DNA of 18,163 bases from Acetobacteraceae bacterium (GCA_947478535.1 CANJXD010000052.1:1-18163); one strand, 5' to 3'; numbered from the stretch's first letter, positions 5,849-15,252 are shown. Program-made: numbers and translations. The notes: a model not told the origin generated them from the sequence alone.

Positions 5849-8524
5849 TTGAGCAGCGAGACCACGGCCCCGGCGCCGACCAGGCTACCCCTCGGCGTCG
5901 GTCGCGTTTCCATGCTGCTGTCCGGTGCCGGCCTCACGCCGATGCGGGGCGAGGCCCGGCTGGTGGCGGAAGCGCTGGCCCGGCTCGGCGCCTACGAGCC
6001 CGCGCCGGAGGAAGCCGCGGCGACGCTGTTGGCGATCCGCGCGCATGGCGGCACGGCACCGCCGATGCGGGACGCCTCGCCGGAGGAGATCGCGGCGGTC
6101 GCCGAAGGCCTTGGCGGGTCCGGCCTTTCCCCCACCGCAGGTGAGGTCCGGTTGCTGGCCAGCCGCTTTGGCGGAGTGCCGCCAGCGGCGGGGCTGGCGC
6201 TCGCGCTGGTGCAGATGCGGCGCCCGGCCTATCGCGCGCGGCTGCAGAAGGTGGCGCAGGAGCCGCCGCTGCTGCCCCTGCGGGCGGCGGATTTCGATGC
6301 GGCGCTGGATGATGTCGCCAATCCGGATCCGACCGATGACGCGCTGCGGGCACGGCTGCGCGGCGCGCTGCTGCGCCGGCTCGGCGCCAGCCTGGACCCG
6401 GAAGCCGCCTTCCGGCTGGCCTCCGAGGACCTCGCCCAGATCACCGGGCGCGGCGAGCCCGCGCTGGAGGTCGTCTCGGCCTGCGCGTCCCTCGCCGCCG
6501 AGGCCTTCGGGATGGCGGCGCCGCAGGCCGCGGCCTTCGTCGAGCGAATCACCGATCTGGAACGCATCCGCCGGCATGAGGTGCGAGAAGCCGCCCGCCT
6601 CGCGCGTGAGGCGCGGGTGGAGGCGGATCGGCAGCAGAAGATCTGGGAAGCCTCCCTGGTGGGGCAGGAGGCGCTTCCGGGCCTGCTGGGCAGCACCAAG
6701 GCGGAGGTGGAGCTCTGGCTGCGCCACAAGCGCCTGCCGGTGGCGCGGCGCGTGCCCGCGAAGGTGGATGGGCGGCCGGTGGAGCGGCCGGAATTCGACC
6801 CGGTGGTGATGGGCGCCATGCGCGCCGAGGTCGCCACCTGGAAGCGCGCGGTGCCGGGGCGCGTCCCGGCGGAGGCGAGGCCCACCGCCCCCGCGGCGCC
6901 GTCCGCCGAACCGGGCGCGGGGGTGCGGAATTCGGCGCTGGCGCGCGTCGCGGCGATGGATCGCTTCGTGATGCACTTCACCACGGCCCGTGCCCTGTCA
7001 CGCCGCATCACGCTCATCACCGGCCCGACCAATTCGGGCAAAAGCCATGAGGCGCTGAATCGCCTCGCCCGCGCCGAAAGCGGTGTCGCCCTCGCGCCAC
7101 TGCGGCTGCTGGCGCATGAATTCCGCGAGGCGCTGGCGGCGCGCGGCGTCCATGCCTCCCTCGTCACGGGGGAGGAACGGGACCTGGTGCCGCAGACGCG
7201 CTTCACCGCCGCGACGGTGGAAATGTGCCCCTTCCACACCCCCGTCGATGTCGCCGTGATCGACGAGGCGCAGCTGCTGGCCGATACCGATCGCGGCGCC
7301 GCCTGGACGGCCGCCATCATGGGCGTGCCGGCGCGGGAAGTGGTGGTGCTGGGGTCCCCGGATTGCGTGCCGCTGGTGCGCCGGATCGCGGAGCTTTGCG
7401 ACGAGCCGGTGGAGGAGATCACGCTGGAGCGCAAATCGCCGCTGCGCGCGGCGGTGGAGCCGGTGGCGCTGGCCGACCTGAAGAAGGGCGATGCGCTGAT
7501 CGCCTTCTCCCGCCGCGATGTGCTGGAACTGCGGACCGAATTGCAGCGCCGCAACCGCCGTGTCGCCTGCGTCTATGGCGCGCTGAGCCCGGAAGTGCGG
7601 CGCGCGGAGGCACGACGGTTCCGCGAGACCGGGGAAGCCGACATCCTGATCGCGACCGACGCCATCGGCCTCGGCCTGAACCTGCCGATTGAGCGGGTGA
7701 TCTTCTCGGCGCTGGAGAAGTGGGACGGCCAGGCGCGGCGGCATCTCAGCGCGCCGGAGATCCGCCAGATCGGCGGGCGGGCGGGGCGCTACGGGCATCA
7801 TGAGGATGGCGTGGTCGCGGTGCTGGTGGGTGCCGGGCGGCCGGCGGCGATTGCGCTGGCACTCGGCGCGCAGCCAGCGCCGCCCGACGATCTGCGGCCC
7901 TGGGTGGCGCCGGACCTCGACATCGTGCAGGCGGTGGCGGCGGAGATGGGCACCACCTCGCTCTATGCGACGCTGAACCGGATGCAGCGCGCCGTGCTGC
8001 GGCCGGATGACCCTTCCTACCGCCTGGCGGACATCACGGCGCAGATCACGATCGCCGCGGAAATCGACAGCCTGGCCCTGCCGCTCGCGACGCGCTGGAC
8101 CTATGCGCTGTGCCCCGTGGATGACCGGGACCACGGGGTGGAACGGCTGACGCGCTGGGCGGTGGACCATGCCGGCGGGCGCAGCGTGCGGCCGCCGGAA
8201 GCCGGCCACCTGCCGGCGCCGGAAACCGCGGGGAATGCCGATCTGGAACGGGCGGAGAAGACGCATAAGCGCCTGGTTGCCTGGCGCTGGCTGTCGCTGC
8301 GATTCCCGGACACCTACGTCCAGGCACCACGCGCCGCGGCGGAAAGCACGCGGGTGAATGACTGGATCGAGTCCGTGCTCGCAATGCATCCGCGCGGGCA
8401 GCAGGCCGAACGCGTGAGCCGAAGGCCCGGTCCCGGAGGACGGCCGACGGGCAAGGCAGGTCCGAAACCTGGACCGAAGCCGGGGCCGGGAGCCGGCCGT
8501 GCGAAGGCCGCCCCCGGGCGCTGA
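5849..8524 (+). CDS. SUV3-like DExH-box helicase with long N-terminal region
   Basis: The 891-residue protein has superfamily 2 helicase motifs in the SUV3 style: Walker A GPTNSGKS at 392-399, the Walker B variant DEAQ at 472-475, TDAIGLGLNLP, and motif VI QIGGRAGRYG at 640-649. SUV3 is the mitochondrial RNA-degradosome helicase and has alphaproteobacterial relatives, so ATP-driven RNA unwinding is the likely role. The first 390 residues are Ala-rich helical sequence of unknown function. At about 281-300 the segment GSTKAEVELWLRHKRLPVAR resembles a small winged-helix or excisionase-type turn, and a low-complexity link follows at about 345-365. The last 40 residues are Gly/Pro/Lys/Arg-rich, probably disordered and nucleic-acid binding. 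It converges on the small membrane protein gene with 24 bases between stops. Confidence 0.85.
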   Translation: MSSETTAPAPTRLPLGVGRVSMLLSGAGLTPMRGEARLVAEALARLGAYEPAPEEAAATLLAIRAHGGTAPPMRDASPEEIAAVAEGLGGSGLSPTAGEVRLLASRFGGVPPAAGLALALVQMRRPAYRARLQKVAQEPPLLPLRAADFDAALDDVANPDPTDDALRARLRGALLRRLGASLDPEAAFRLASEDLAQITGRGEPALEVVSACASLAAEAFGMAAPQAAAFVERITDLERIRRHEVREAARLAREARVEADRQQKIWEASLVGQEALPGLLGSTKAEVELWLRHKRLPVARRVPAKVDGRPVERPEFDPVVMGAMRAEVATWKRAVPGRVPAEARPTAPAAPSAEPGAGVRNSALARVAAMDRFVMHFTTARALSRRITLITGPTNSGKSHEALNRLARAESGVALAPLRLLAHEFREALAARGVHASLVTGEERDLVPQTRFTAATVEMCPFHTPVDVAVIDEAQLLADTDRGAAWTAAIMGVPAREVVVLGSPDCVPLVRRIAELCDEPVEEITLERKSPLRAAVEPVALADLKKGDALIAFSRRDVLELRTELQRRNRRVACVYGALSPEVRRAEARRFRETGEADILIATDAIGLGLNLPIERVIFSALEKWDGQARRHLSAPEIRQIGGRAGRYGHHEDGVVAVLVGAGRPAAIALALGAQPAPPDDLRPWVAPDLDIVQAVAAEMGTTSLYATLNRMQRAVLRPDDPSYRLADITAQITIAAEIDSLALPLATRWTYALCPVDDRDHGVERLTRWAVDHAGGRSVRPPEAGHLPAPETAGNADLERAEKTHKRLVAWRWLSLRFPDTYVQAPRAAAESTRVNDWIESVLAMHPRGQQAERVSRRPGPGGRPTGKAGPKPGPKPGPGAGRAKAAPGR

Positions 8525-8554
8525 GGCCCCCGGGGTGGGGAGGGGCGCTCAGCG
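8519..8554. repeat. Inverted repeat spanning two convergent stop codons
   Basis: CGCTGAG at 8519-8525 is the inverse of CTCAGCG at 8548-8554, and each arm contains the stop codon of one of the converging genes. It could act as a shared weak terminator, but there is no T-tract on either side. Confidence 0.3.
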
Positions 8555-8692
8555 TTCGCGGATCGAGACGCCGTGGCCGCCGATGGTGATATCGACGCCG
8601 CTGCGCTGCTGGTCCTTCCAGACGAAGTAGCCGATCCCCGCCGCGGCGACGAGCAGCGTGGCGAGACCCAGCACGAGAGTATTCCGGGACAT
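8549..8692 (-). CDS. Small single-pass membrane protein, 47 residues
   Basis: Starting at the ATG at 8692, with AGGAG nine bases upstream, the product is 47 residues long. Residues 5-24 (TLVLGLATLLVAAAGIGYFV) form one transmembrane helix. A charged KDQQR follows and then GVDITIGGHGVSIRER. From memory, small alphaproteobacterial proteins of unknown function share this pattern: an N-terminal helix, a charged link and a GV-(D/E)-I-x-IG-x-x-G-(I/V)-SI ending. A longer in-frame reading (to 8803) runs backwards over the groEL terminator and into groEL and is not credible. The gene lies 70 bases beyond the groEL stop behind a strong terminator, so it is probably transcribed separately. No function can be assigned. 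Confidence 0.75.
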   Translation of the reverse strand: MSRNTLVLGLATLLVAAAGIGYFVWKDQQRSGVDITIGGHGVSIRER

Positions 8693-8716
8693 CAATCGGT
8701 ACTCCTGCAGACATGC

Positions 8717-8753
8717 GGAAAACCGGGCACCCGCCGAATGGCGGGATGCCCGG
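8717..8753 (-). terminator. Rho-independent terminator after groEL
   Basis: On the minus strand, 8753-8740 pairs with 8735-8723 in a 13-bp GC-rich stem with one bulged T and a four-base loop, followed at once by TTTTCC (8722-8717). It starts nine bases after the groEL stop codon, the expected place for the end of the groESL transcript. Confidence 0.85.
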
Positions 8754-8762
8754 CCGCTGGCG

Positions 8763-10436
<1,674 letters not shown>

Positions 10437-10745
10437 TCAGTGACCCGCGGCAGCCTCGCCCAGCAGCACGCCGAGCAGGTCGGATTCCTTCATGATCAGC
10501 AGCTCCTGGCCATCGATCTTGACCTCGGTGCCGGACCACTTGCCAAACAGCACGCGGTCACCCGCCTTGACGTCGAGGGCGACGATTTCGCCGCGTTCGT
10601 TGCGCGTGCCGGGGCCGGCGGCGACGATCTCGCCCTGCATCGGCTTTTCCTGCGCGGTGTCGGGAATGATGATACCGCCCGCGGTCTTCTGCTCGGCGTC
10701 GATGCGACGCACGACAACGCGGTCATGCAGGGGTCGGAATGTCAT
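10437..10745 (-). CDS. groES: Co-chaperonin GroES (10 kDa subunit)
   Basis: The 102-residue product has the GroES core: [13 protein letters not shown] at the N-terminus, the mobile-loop region [58 protein letters not shown], and [11 protein letters not shown] at the end. The C-terminus is a few residues longer than the usual 95-97. It caps the GroEL ring and is co-transcribed with groEL. The ATG is preceded by GAAGAG about seven bases upstream. Transcription should start about 100 bases upstream within the CIRCE element. Confidence 0.97.
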   Translation of the reverse strand: MTFRPLHDRVVVRRIDAEQKTAGGIIIPDTAQEKPMQGEIVAAGPGTRNERGEIVALDVKAGDRVLFGKWSGTEVKIDGQELLIMKESDLLGVLLGEAAAGH

Positions 10746-10824
10746 GAAAATGCTCTTCGCGGTACCGGCACGGCGGCCGGTCTGCTTGCCCGGTCGTACT
10801 GGGCCTCGCCGCGATCTCGGGCGC

Positions 10825-10851
10825 TTGGCACTCTACGCTTGGGAGTGCCAA
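10825..10851. promoter_or_regulatory. CIRCE operator (HrcA repressor site)
   Basis: TTGGCACTC (10825-10833), nine spacer bases, and GAGTGCCAA (10843-10851) form a perfect 9-9-9 inverted repeat. It differs from the CIRCE consensus TTAGCACTC-N9-GAGTGCTAA at one symmetrical position per arm. It is centred 93 bases upstream of the groES start and begins two bases after the predicted -10, so bound HrcA would block the start site. The hrcA gene itself is not in the window. Confidence 0.93.
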
Positions 10852-10852
10852 C

Positions 10853-10882
10853 TACATGGGCCAGTGCAACGCTTGTTGCAAG
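10853..10882 (-). promoter_or_regulatory. Heat-shock sigma (RpoH)-like promoter of groESL
   Basis: Reading leftward, CTTGCAA (10882-10876) is followed after 15 bases by CCCATGTA (10860-10853). This is close to the sigma32 pattern CTTGAAA-N(11-15)-CCCATnTA. The start would fall near 10845, inside CIRCE. The -35 element lies in the left unit of the 24-bp tandem repeat. A sigma70 reading (TTGCAA-N17-CATGTA) is much poorer in the -10. Confidence 0.6.
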
Positions 10883-10905
10883 GGCCAATGCAACGCTTGT
10901 TGCAA
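10858..10905. repeat. Exact tandem pair of 24-bp units with internal palindromes
   Basis: Bases 10858-10881 and 10882-10905 are two directly abutting 24-base copies that differ at one position (G at 10864, A at 10888). Each contains TGCAAC-GCTT-GTTGCA, a perfect 6-4-6 inverted repeat (10865-10880 and 10889-10904). The array ends one base before the stop codon of the phosphorylase gene and reaches into the groESL -10 box. It repeats the CTTGCAA -35 sequence 24 bases further upstream. Confidence 0.9.
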
Positions 10906-10906
10906 G

Positions 10907-11761
10907 TCACGAAATGCGGGGGGCATCCAGGCTGCACTGCGTGAGCCATGCGGGCCTGGTGCCATGGAAGCCACCGGTCAGCGCCGTGCGGCAGCCACAT
11001 CCTGGCAGCGGCAGGTCCCGAATGGCGGCGCAGGCCTCGCGCAGCGTGCGCTCGACGAGGTCGTGCAGCCCGCCGGTGTAGTACTGGTCGTTCATGCTGC
11101 CGGGCCCGAAATGCACCACGGCGGGCGCCATGCCGGCGCCGAAATTGATGATCGGCGCGATGGAGGCGAAGCACATCTCCGCCTCCCGCGCCATGACCAC
11201 TTCCGGCACGAGCGGCGTGCCGACGACATCGCCGCCTTCCAGGCGCAGGGCGTTGATCTCCGCCGGTGTCTCGAAGCGCGGCCCCTCGGTGCAGGCGAAG
11301 ACGCCGCGGGCGATCACGCGGTCGCTATGCCGGCTGGCCGCGGCGATCAGAGCGCCGCGCAGGCGTGGGCAGAAGGGCTCCGTCAGATCGACGCGCACCC
11401 AGCATTCGGTATCTTCGAACAGCGACAAGGTGCGGTTCTTCGTGCGGTCGAGGAAATCGTGGGAGATCACGATATCGCCCGGACGGATTGCGGTGTTCAC
11501 GGACCCGATGGCGTTCTGGGAGATGATGTTGCGCACGCCGAGTTCGCGCAGCGCCCAGATGTTGGCACGGGCGTTGATGCGGTGGCTCGGCAGGGTGAGC
11601 TTCGCGCCGTAGCGCAGGATGACCGCGGCCGCGCAGCCGCCGATCGTGCCGGTCAGCACGTCAGCCTCCCCGAAAGGGGTCGGGACACGCTGTTCGCGCC
11701 GGTCCAGCAGCAGCGCGTCCGATGCCGCACTGGTCAGCAGGCCGATCGGGGCTTCCGGCAT
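10907..11761 (-). CDS. MTAP-like purine nucleoside phosphorylase, divergent active site
   Basis: The 284-residue protein follows the MTAP/PNP fold: VPTPFGEAD, INARANIWALRELGV, GSVNTAIRPGDIVI, DFLDRTKNR, AEPFCP-like TEPFCP, TEGPRFETPAE at 158-168, and VPEVVMAREA. Family members cleave methylthioadenosine or related nucleosides with phosphate. Compared with human MTAP, several signature residues differ: the GGTG phosphate loop is TSAA (10-13), RH is RY (50-51), NMTTVPE is GTPLVPE (181-187), and the purine-binding TDYD is INFG (205-208). Asn in place of the first Asp is what 6-oxopurine enzymes tend to have, so methylthioinosine or inosine-like substrates are possible. A non-phosphorolytic role cannot be excluded. 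The ATG at 11761 has AGGAA upstream. It follows the amidohydrolase by 20 bases and is the last gene of its operon. Confidence 0.8.
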   Translation of the reverse strand: MPEAPIGLLTSAASDALLLDRREQRVPTPFGEADVLTGTIGGCAAAVILRYGAKLTLPSHRINARANIWALRELGVRNIISQNAIGSVNTAIRPGDIVISHDFLDRTKNRTLSLFEDTECWVRVDLTEPFCPRLRGALIAAASRHSDRVIARGVFACTEGPRFETPAEINALRLEGGDVVGTPLVPEVVMAREAEMCFASIAPIINFGAGMAPAVVHFGPGSMNDQYYTGGLHDLVERTLREACAAIRDLPLPGCGCRTALTGGFHGTRPAWLTQCSLDAPRIS

Positions 11762-11781
11762 GATGGGTTTCCTGTTGCTGG

Positions 11782-13080
11782 TCAGCGCGCGCGATACAGC
11801 GCGGCGATTTCCGCCTTGGTCGTGGGTTCGTCGATACGGGTCAGCGCGCCATCGCGGAATACCGTCTCCCCCGCCACCATCACCTCCCGCACATGCTGCG
11901 GGCCGGCGGCGTAGACGATGTCGGACAGCGCGCGCTGCGGCGTCATGCCCAGGGGATGATGCAGGTCGAGCACGAGAAGGTCGGCCTGCTTGCCGGGCTC
12001 GAGGCTGCCGATCTCCGCATCCCATCCCAGCACGCGCGCGCCTTCGATGGTCGCCATGGCGAAGGCGTCCGCGGCATTCAGCGCGAAGCCATCCAGCGCC
12101 GTGGCGCGCGCCAGCAGCACGCCGAACTTCATCTCCTGGAAGATGTCCTGGCTGTTGTTCGACAGCGTGCCATCCGTGCCGAGCCCCACCGGCACGCCGC
12201 GGGACCGCATCGCGGCCACCGGCGCCACACCGCTGGCGAGCTTCGCGTTGCTGACGGGATTGTGGGCGACCCCGGCACCGCTTTCGGCCAGCAGGTCCAT
12301 CTCCGCCTCGTCCAGCCAGACGCAATGCGCCAAGACGCTGCGCCGGTCGAGCAGGCGGAGGCGATGCAGGTGGCGCAGCGGCGTGGTGCCGTGGCGTTCC
12401 TGGATCATCGTCGTCTCGCGCCGGTTCTCCGCGAGGTGAATGACGAAGGGAAGGTCCAGCGCCTCCGCCGCATCCTTCACTTCGCGCAGCAATTCAGGCG
12501 TGCAGTTGTAGGGCGAATGCGCGCCGAGATAGAAGCGCGCGAGGCCATTGCCGCGATGTTCGGCGATCGCGTCCCGCGTTTCCTCCAGCGCCAGCGGCCA
12601 GTTCGGCCGCCCCGCGCCGCGCAGCGCCGGCGAATTGGCCAAGGCGCCACTGAGCGATCGCAGGCCGAGGCCGCTCGCCACCCGTCCAAAGATGCCGGCG
12701 CCGAAGCGCGTGCAGTCGCAGGCCGTGGTGATGCCGTTGCGGAGCATCTCCATGGCGGCGAGCGTGCAGCCCCAGCGATTATCCTCCAGCGTCAGGTGGG
12801 AGGTATGCGGCGATAGCGCGGCGGCCCATTGGAACAGATCCCCGTCATCGCAGCAGCCGCGATGCAGGCTCATCCCGCCATGCGCATGCGTGTTGACCAA
12901 GCCCGGGATGACGACGCGGCCGCCGAGGTCCTGCACCGCGGTCCCCGGTGGCTGCGGTGGCAGATCGGCCTCCGCGCCGATCCAGGCGATGCGGCTATCC
13001 TCCACCACCATGGCGCCATCGGCGATGAAGCCGTCGGGCAGGCCGGTACAGAGGAAGCCGTTCCGCAGCAGCCTGCGCAT
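11782..13080 (-). CDS. Amidohydrolase, MtaD/TRZ-ATZ-like deaminase
   Basis: The 432-residue protein has the metal site of the subtype III amidohydrolase superfamily: H65 and H67 in NTHAHGGMSLHRG, H215 with E218 in IHLAEN, H252 in AHCVWL, and D303 in GTDGTLSNNSQD. The C-terminal IGSLEPGKQADLLVLD belongs to the beta-sandwich domain. The closest match in my recognition is the S-adenosylhomocysteine/5'-methylthioadenosine deaminase group (MtaD), which turns an adenine ring into hypoxanthine in the cytosol. Guanine deaminase, SsnA-like and triazine hydrolases share these motifs. Position between an FAD oxidoreductase (2-base gap) and a nucleoside phosphorylase (20 bases) favours a purine nucleoside substrate. 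That substrate is inferred. Confidence 0.85.
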   Translation of the reverse strand: MRRLLRNGFLCTGLPDGFIADGAMVVEDSRIAWIGAEADLPPQPPGTAVQDLGGRVVIPGLVNTHAHGGMSLHRGCCDDGDLFQWAAALSPHTSHLTLEDNRWGCTLAAMEMLRNGITTACDCTRFGAGIFGRVASGLGLRSLSGALANSPALRGAGRPNWPLALEETRDAIAEHRGNGLARFYLGAHSPYNCTPELLREVKDAAEALDLPFVIHLAENRRETTMIQERHGTTPLRHLHRLRLLDRRSVLAHCVWLDEAEMDLLAESGAGVAHNPVSNAKLASGVAPVAAMRSRGVPVGLGTDGTLSNNSQDIFQEMKFGVLLARATALDGFALNAADAFAMATIEGARVLGWDAEIGSLEPGKQADLLVLDLHHPLGMTPQRALSDIVYAAGPQHVREVMVAGETVFRDGALTRIDEPTTKAEIAALYRAR

Positions 13081-13082
13081 GG

Positions 13083-14393
13083 TCAGATCAACGCGCCGTC
13101 GTGCAGCAGCGCGCCGCGCAGCGTGGCGGCCGGCAGGGCGCGTGGCATGACCCGCTCCGCCAGGCTGAGCGCCGCCGCGGTGCCCGCGGCCTGGCCCATG
13201 GCCATCCCCGGCCCCATGACGCGGACCGAGGCCTGGCCATCATGCGTGGCGGAAATGCAGCGCCCGGACAGCAGCAACCCGTCCACCTCCTGCGGCACGA
13301 GGCATCCGTAGGGAACCTGGTAGAACTCGTCGCGCGGCAGATGCAGCCGCACCGTCTCTGCATTCGGCGTATGGTCCTCGATCGGCCAGGAGGAGCGGCA
13401 GATCGCGTCCTCGAAATGCCGCGCGCCGAGCACATCCTCCCGCGTCAGGACATGCGCGCCCATGATGCGCCGGGTTTCCCGCACGCCGAGCTGGGGGGCG
13501 ATGGCATCGACGAAGGCCGTCTCGAAGCCGGGGATGTATTTCTTCAGGAAGCGGGCGAAGAGGTCCACCTGCCGGCGGCCTTCGAGGGTGCCGGCCGTCA
13601 GGCTCCAGGGGTCGGTGCCATCGATGCCGGTCACGCGGCTCATGTTCACATGCACTTTTCCCGCCGGCGGGATGGGGGAGAAGGAGCCGCTGACGCGGGG
13701 GAAGTTGAATTCGCCGCTCTGCTGCGTCTCGATCAACAGGCGGCGGATCTCGCGTTCCGGGAAGGCCATGGCGCGCTCGATATCGACGCCGCCCATGTAG
13801 AACACCATGGTCGGCGCCTGCATCACCTCGCTTTTCTCGAAGGGCGCGCCCGCGAGGGCGGAGACATCGCCATCGCCGGAGGCGTCGATGACACGGCGCG
13901 CGAGGATGACTTCCCGTCCGCCCTTGTGTTCGACGACGACGCCACGCAGCACGCCGTCCTTCATCAGTGTCTCCACCACCACGGTGTGGAGCAGCAATTC
14001 GATGCCGGCTTCCTCGATCAGCTGGTCGAGCACGATCTTGAACATCTCATGATCGATCTGGAAGCGATGGCGATACTTGTAGCCGGCGCCGATCGCCTCC
14101 ATCCGGCGCATCGCCTCATGCGGGATGCCGCCGACGAGAAGCTGGTGCGTGCTGTCCGGCCCGCAGGTGTAGACGCCGCACAGCACGCCCACCATCGCCG
14201 CCGTCGCCGTGCCGCCGAGGAAGCCGTAGCGTTCCACCAGCAGCACCCGCGAGCCATGCCGTGCCGCCGCGATGGCCGCCGCGCAGCCGGAGGTGCCGCC
14301 CCCCACCACCAGCACATCCACGTCCCGCGCCACGCGGAGGCTGCGTGCGGGTTCCATGATGCCACCCGCGCCGGGGTCATAGGCGATCGCCAT
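13083..14393 (-). CDS. FAD-dependent oxidoreductase
   Basis: The 436-residue protein begins with an FAD-binding Rossmann motif, VDVLVVGGGTSGCAAAIAA (GGGTSG at 31-36), and E54 ends the second strand. It closes with a second FAD contact, GRCISATHDGQASVRVMGPG, at 377-396. DASGDGD at about 170 and GVRETRRIMG are typical of the FAD_oxidored (PF12831) group, flavoproteins of mostly unknown substrate. No signal peptide is seen, so it is cytosolic. The ATG at 14393 is three bases after the DppC-like stop; a second ATG at 14357 is possible but leaves a larger gap. Its place between transporter and deaminase genes suggests it oxidises the imported compound or a product of it. Confidence 0.88.
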   Translation of the reverse strand: MAIAYDPGAGGIMEPARSLRVARDVDVLVVGGGTSGCAAAIAAARHGSRVLLVERYGFLGGTATAAMVGVLCGVYTCGPDSTHQLLVGGIPHEAMRRMEAIGAGYKYRHRFQIDHEMFKIVLDQLIEEAGIELLLHTVVVETLMKDGVLRGVVVEHKGGREVILARRVIDASGDGDVSALAGAPFEKSEVMQAPTMVFYMGGVDIERAMAFPEREIRRLLIETQQSGEFNFPRVSGSFSPIPPAGKVHVNMSRVTGIDGTDPWSLTAGTLEGRRQVDLFARFLKKYIPGFETAFVDAIAPQLGVRETRRIMGAHVLTREDVLGARHFEDAICRSSWPIEDHTPNAETVRLHLPRDEFYQVPYGCLVPQEVDGLLLSGRCISATHDGQASVRVMGPGMAMGQAAGTAAALSLAERVMPRALPAATLRGALLHDGALI

Positions 14394-14396
14394 GGC

Positions 14397-15248
14397 TCAG
14401 TTCTCCAACTGCGAAAGGCGGGGGTCGAGCAGGTCGCGCAGCCTGTCGCCCACCAGGTTGATGCCGATGACGGTGAGGAACAGCGCGAAGCCCGGCATGG
14501 AGGCGACCCACCAGGCATTGGCGACGTAGTTGCGGCCATCCGCGATCATGCCGCCCCAGGTCGGGATCGCCGCCGGCACGCCGAGGCCGAGGAAGCTCAG
14601 CGAGCTTTCGAACAGGATCATCTTCGCCACCAGCAGGCCGCTGATCACGGTGACGGAGGACATGACATTGGGCAGCAGGTGGCGCGCCAGGATGGCGGGC
14701 GGCCGCGTGCCGCAGGTGATGGCGGCCTGCACGAAATCGAGGTTCCGCAGCACCAGGCATTCGGCCCGCACCACGCGCGCATACTGCACCCAATTGGCGA
14801 GGCCGAGCACCATGATGAGGTTCCAGAGGCTCGGCCCCAGCACCGCCACCACGGCCAGCGCCAGGACCAGGAAGGGGATGGCAAGCTGGATGTCGGTGAT
14901 GGCCATCAGCGCACGGCCGAGAACGCGTTCCTCATAGCCCGCGATCAGCCCGAAGCTGACGCCGACCAGCGCGGAGACCAGCACCGAGGCGATGCCCACC
15001 AGGATGGAGACGCGGGCGCCGACGATCAGCCGGCTGAGCACATCGCGCCCCAGCGCATCGGTCCCCAGCCAGAACAGGCTTTCCTCGCCCTGCGAGAAGG
15101 GCGGAAGCAGGCGCTGCATGATGTCCTGCTCATCCGGGTCATGCGGCGCGATCGCCGCGCCGAAGACGGCGGCGACCAAGGCGAGCAGGACGATGCCGAG
15201 GCCGAGGGCGGCGAGCGGGCTGCGCAGGAAGCGGCGGAGAAAGGCCAT
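14397..15248 (-). CDS. ABC transporter permease, DppC/OppC type
   Basis: The 283-residue inner-membrane protein starts with a cytoplasmic LRRFLRSP and a first helix at about 12-33. A periplasmic loop follows, with the OppC signature WLGTDALGRDVLSRLI at 60-75. Four to five more helices follow, and the EAA loop that contacts the ATPase is at about 172-195 (AAITCGTRPPAILARHLLPN). It forms the channel with the DppB-type partner four bases upstream. The family imports di- and oligopeptides but also nickel, oligosaccharides and other small conjugates. Confidence 0.93.
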   Translation of the reverse strand: MAFLRRFLRSPLAALGLGIVLLALVAAVFGAAIAPHDPDEQDIMQRLLPPFSQGEESLFWLGTDALGRDVLSRLIVGARVSILVGIASVLVSALVGVSFGLIAGYEERVLGRALMAITDIQLAIPFLVLALAVVAVLGPSLWNLIMVLGLANWVQYARVVRAECLVLRNLDFVQAAITCGTRPPAILARHLLPNVMSSVTVISGLLVAKMILFESSLSFLGLGVPAAIPTWGGMIADGRNYVANAWWVASMPGFALFLTVIGINLVGDRLRDLLDPRLSQLEN

Positions 15249-15252
15249 GCGA

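Noticed and set aside
10865..10904. The two TGCAAC-GCTT-GTTGCA hairpins as a terminator of the phosphorylase operon
   Set aside because: Six-base stems without a T-tract on the minus strand are too weak; readthrough from the operon into groES cannot be ruled out.
10856..10915. Plus-strand start of a Cys-rich peptide (MGQCNACCKGQCNACCK) over the tandem repeat
   Set aside because: It has a chance SD-like GGGAG ten bases upstream, and the one difference between repeat units is synonymous in this frame. But the frame then continues as the antisense shadow of the phosphorylase gene, and the repeat is better explained by the groE promoter region. A single synonymous change is no evidence of selection.
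11762..12325. N-terminal extension of the phosphorylase frame to 12325
   Set aside because: The extra residues overlap the amidohydrolase in another frame and are Arg/Gly-rich nonsense; the ATG at 11761 has its own SD and matches the family start.
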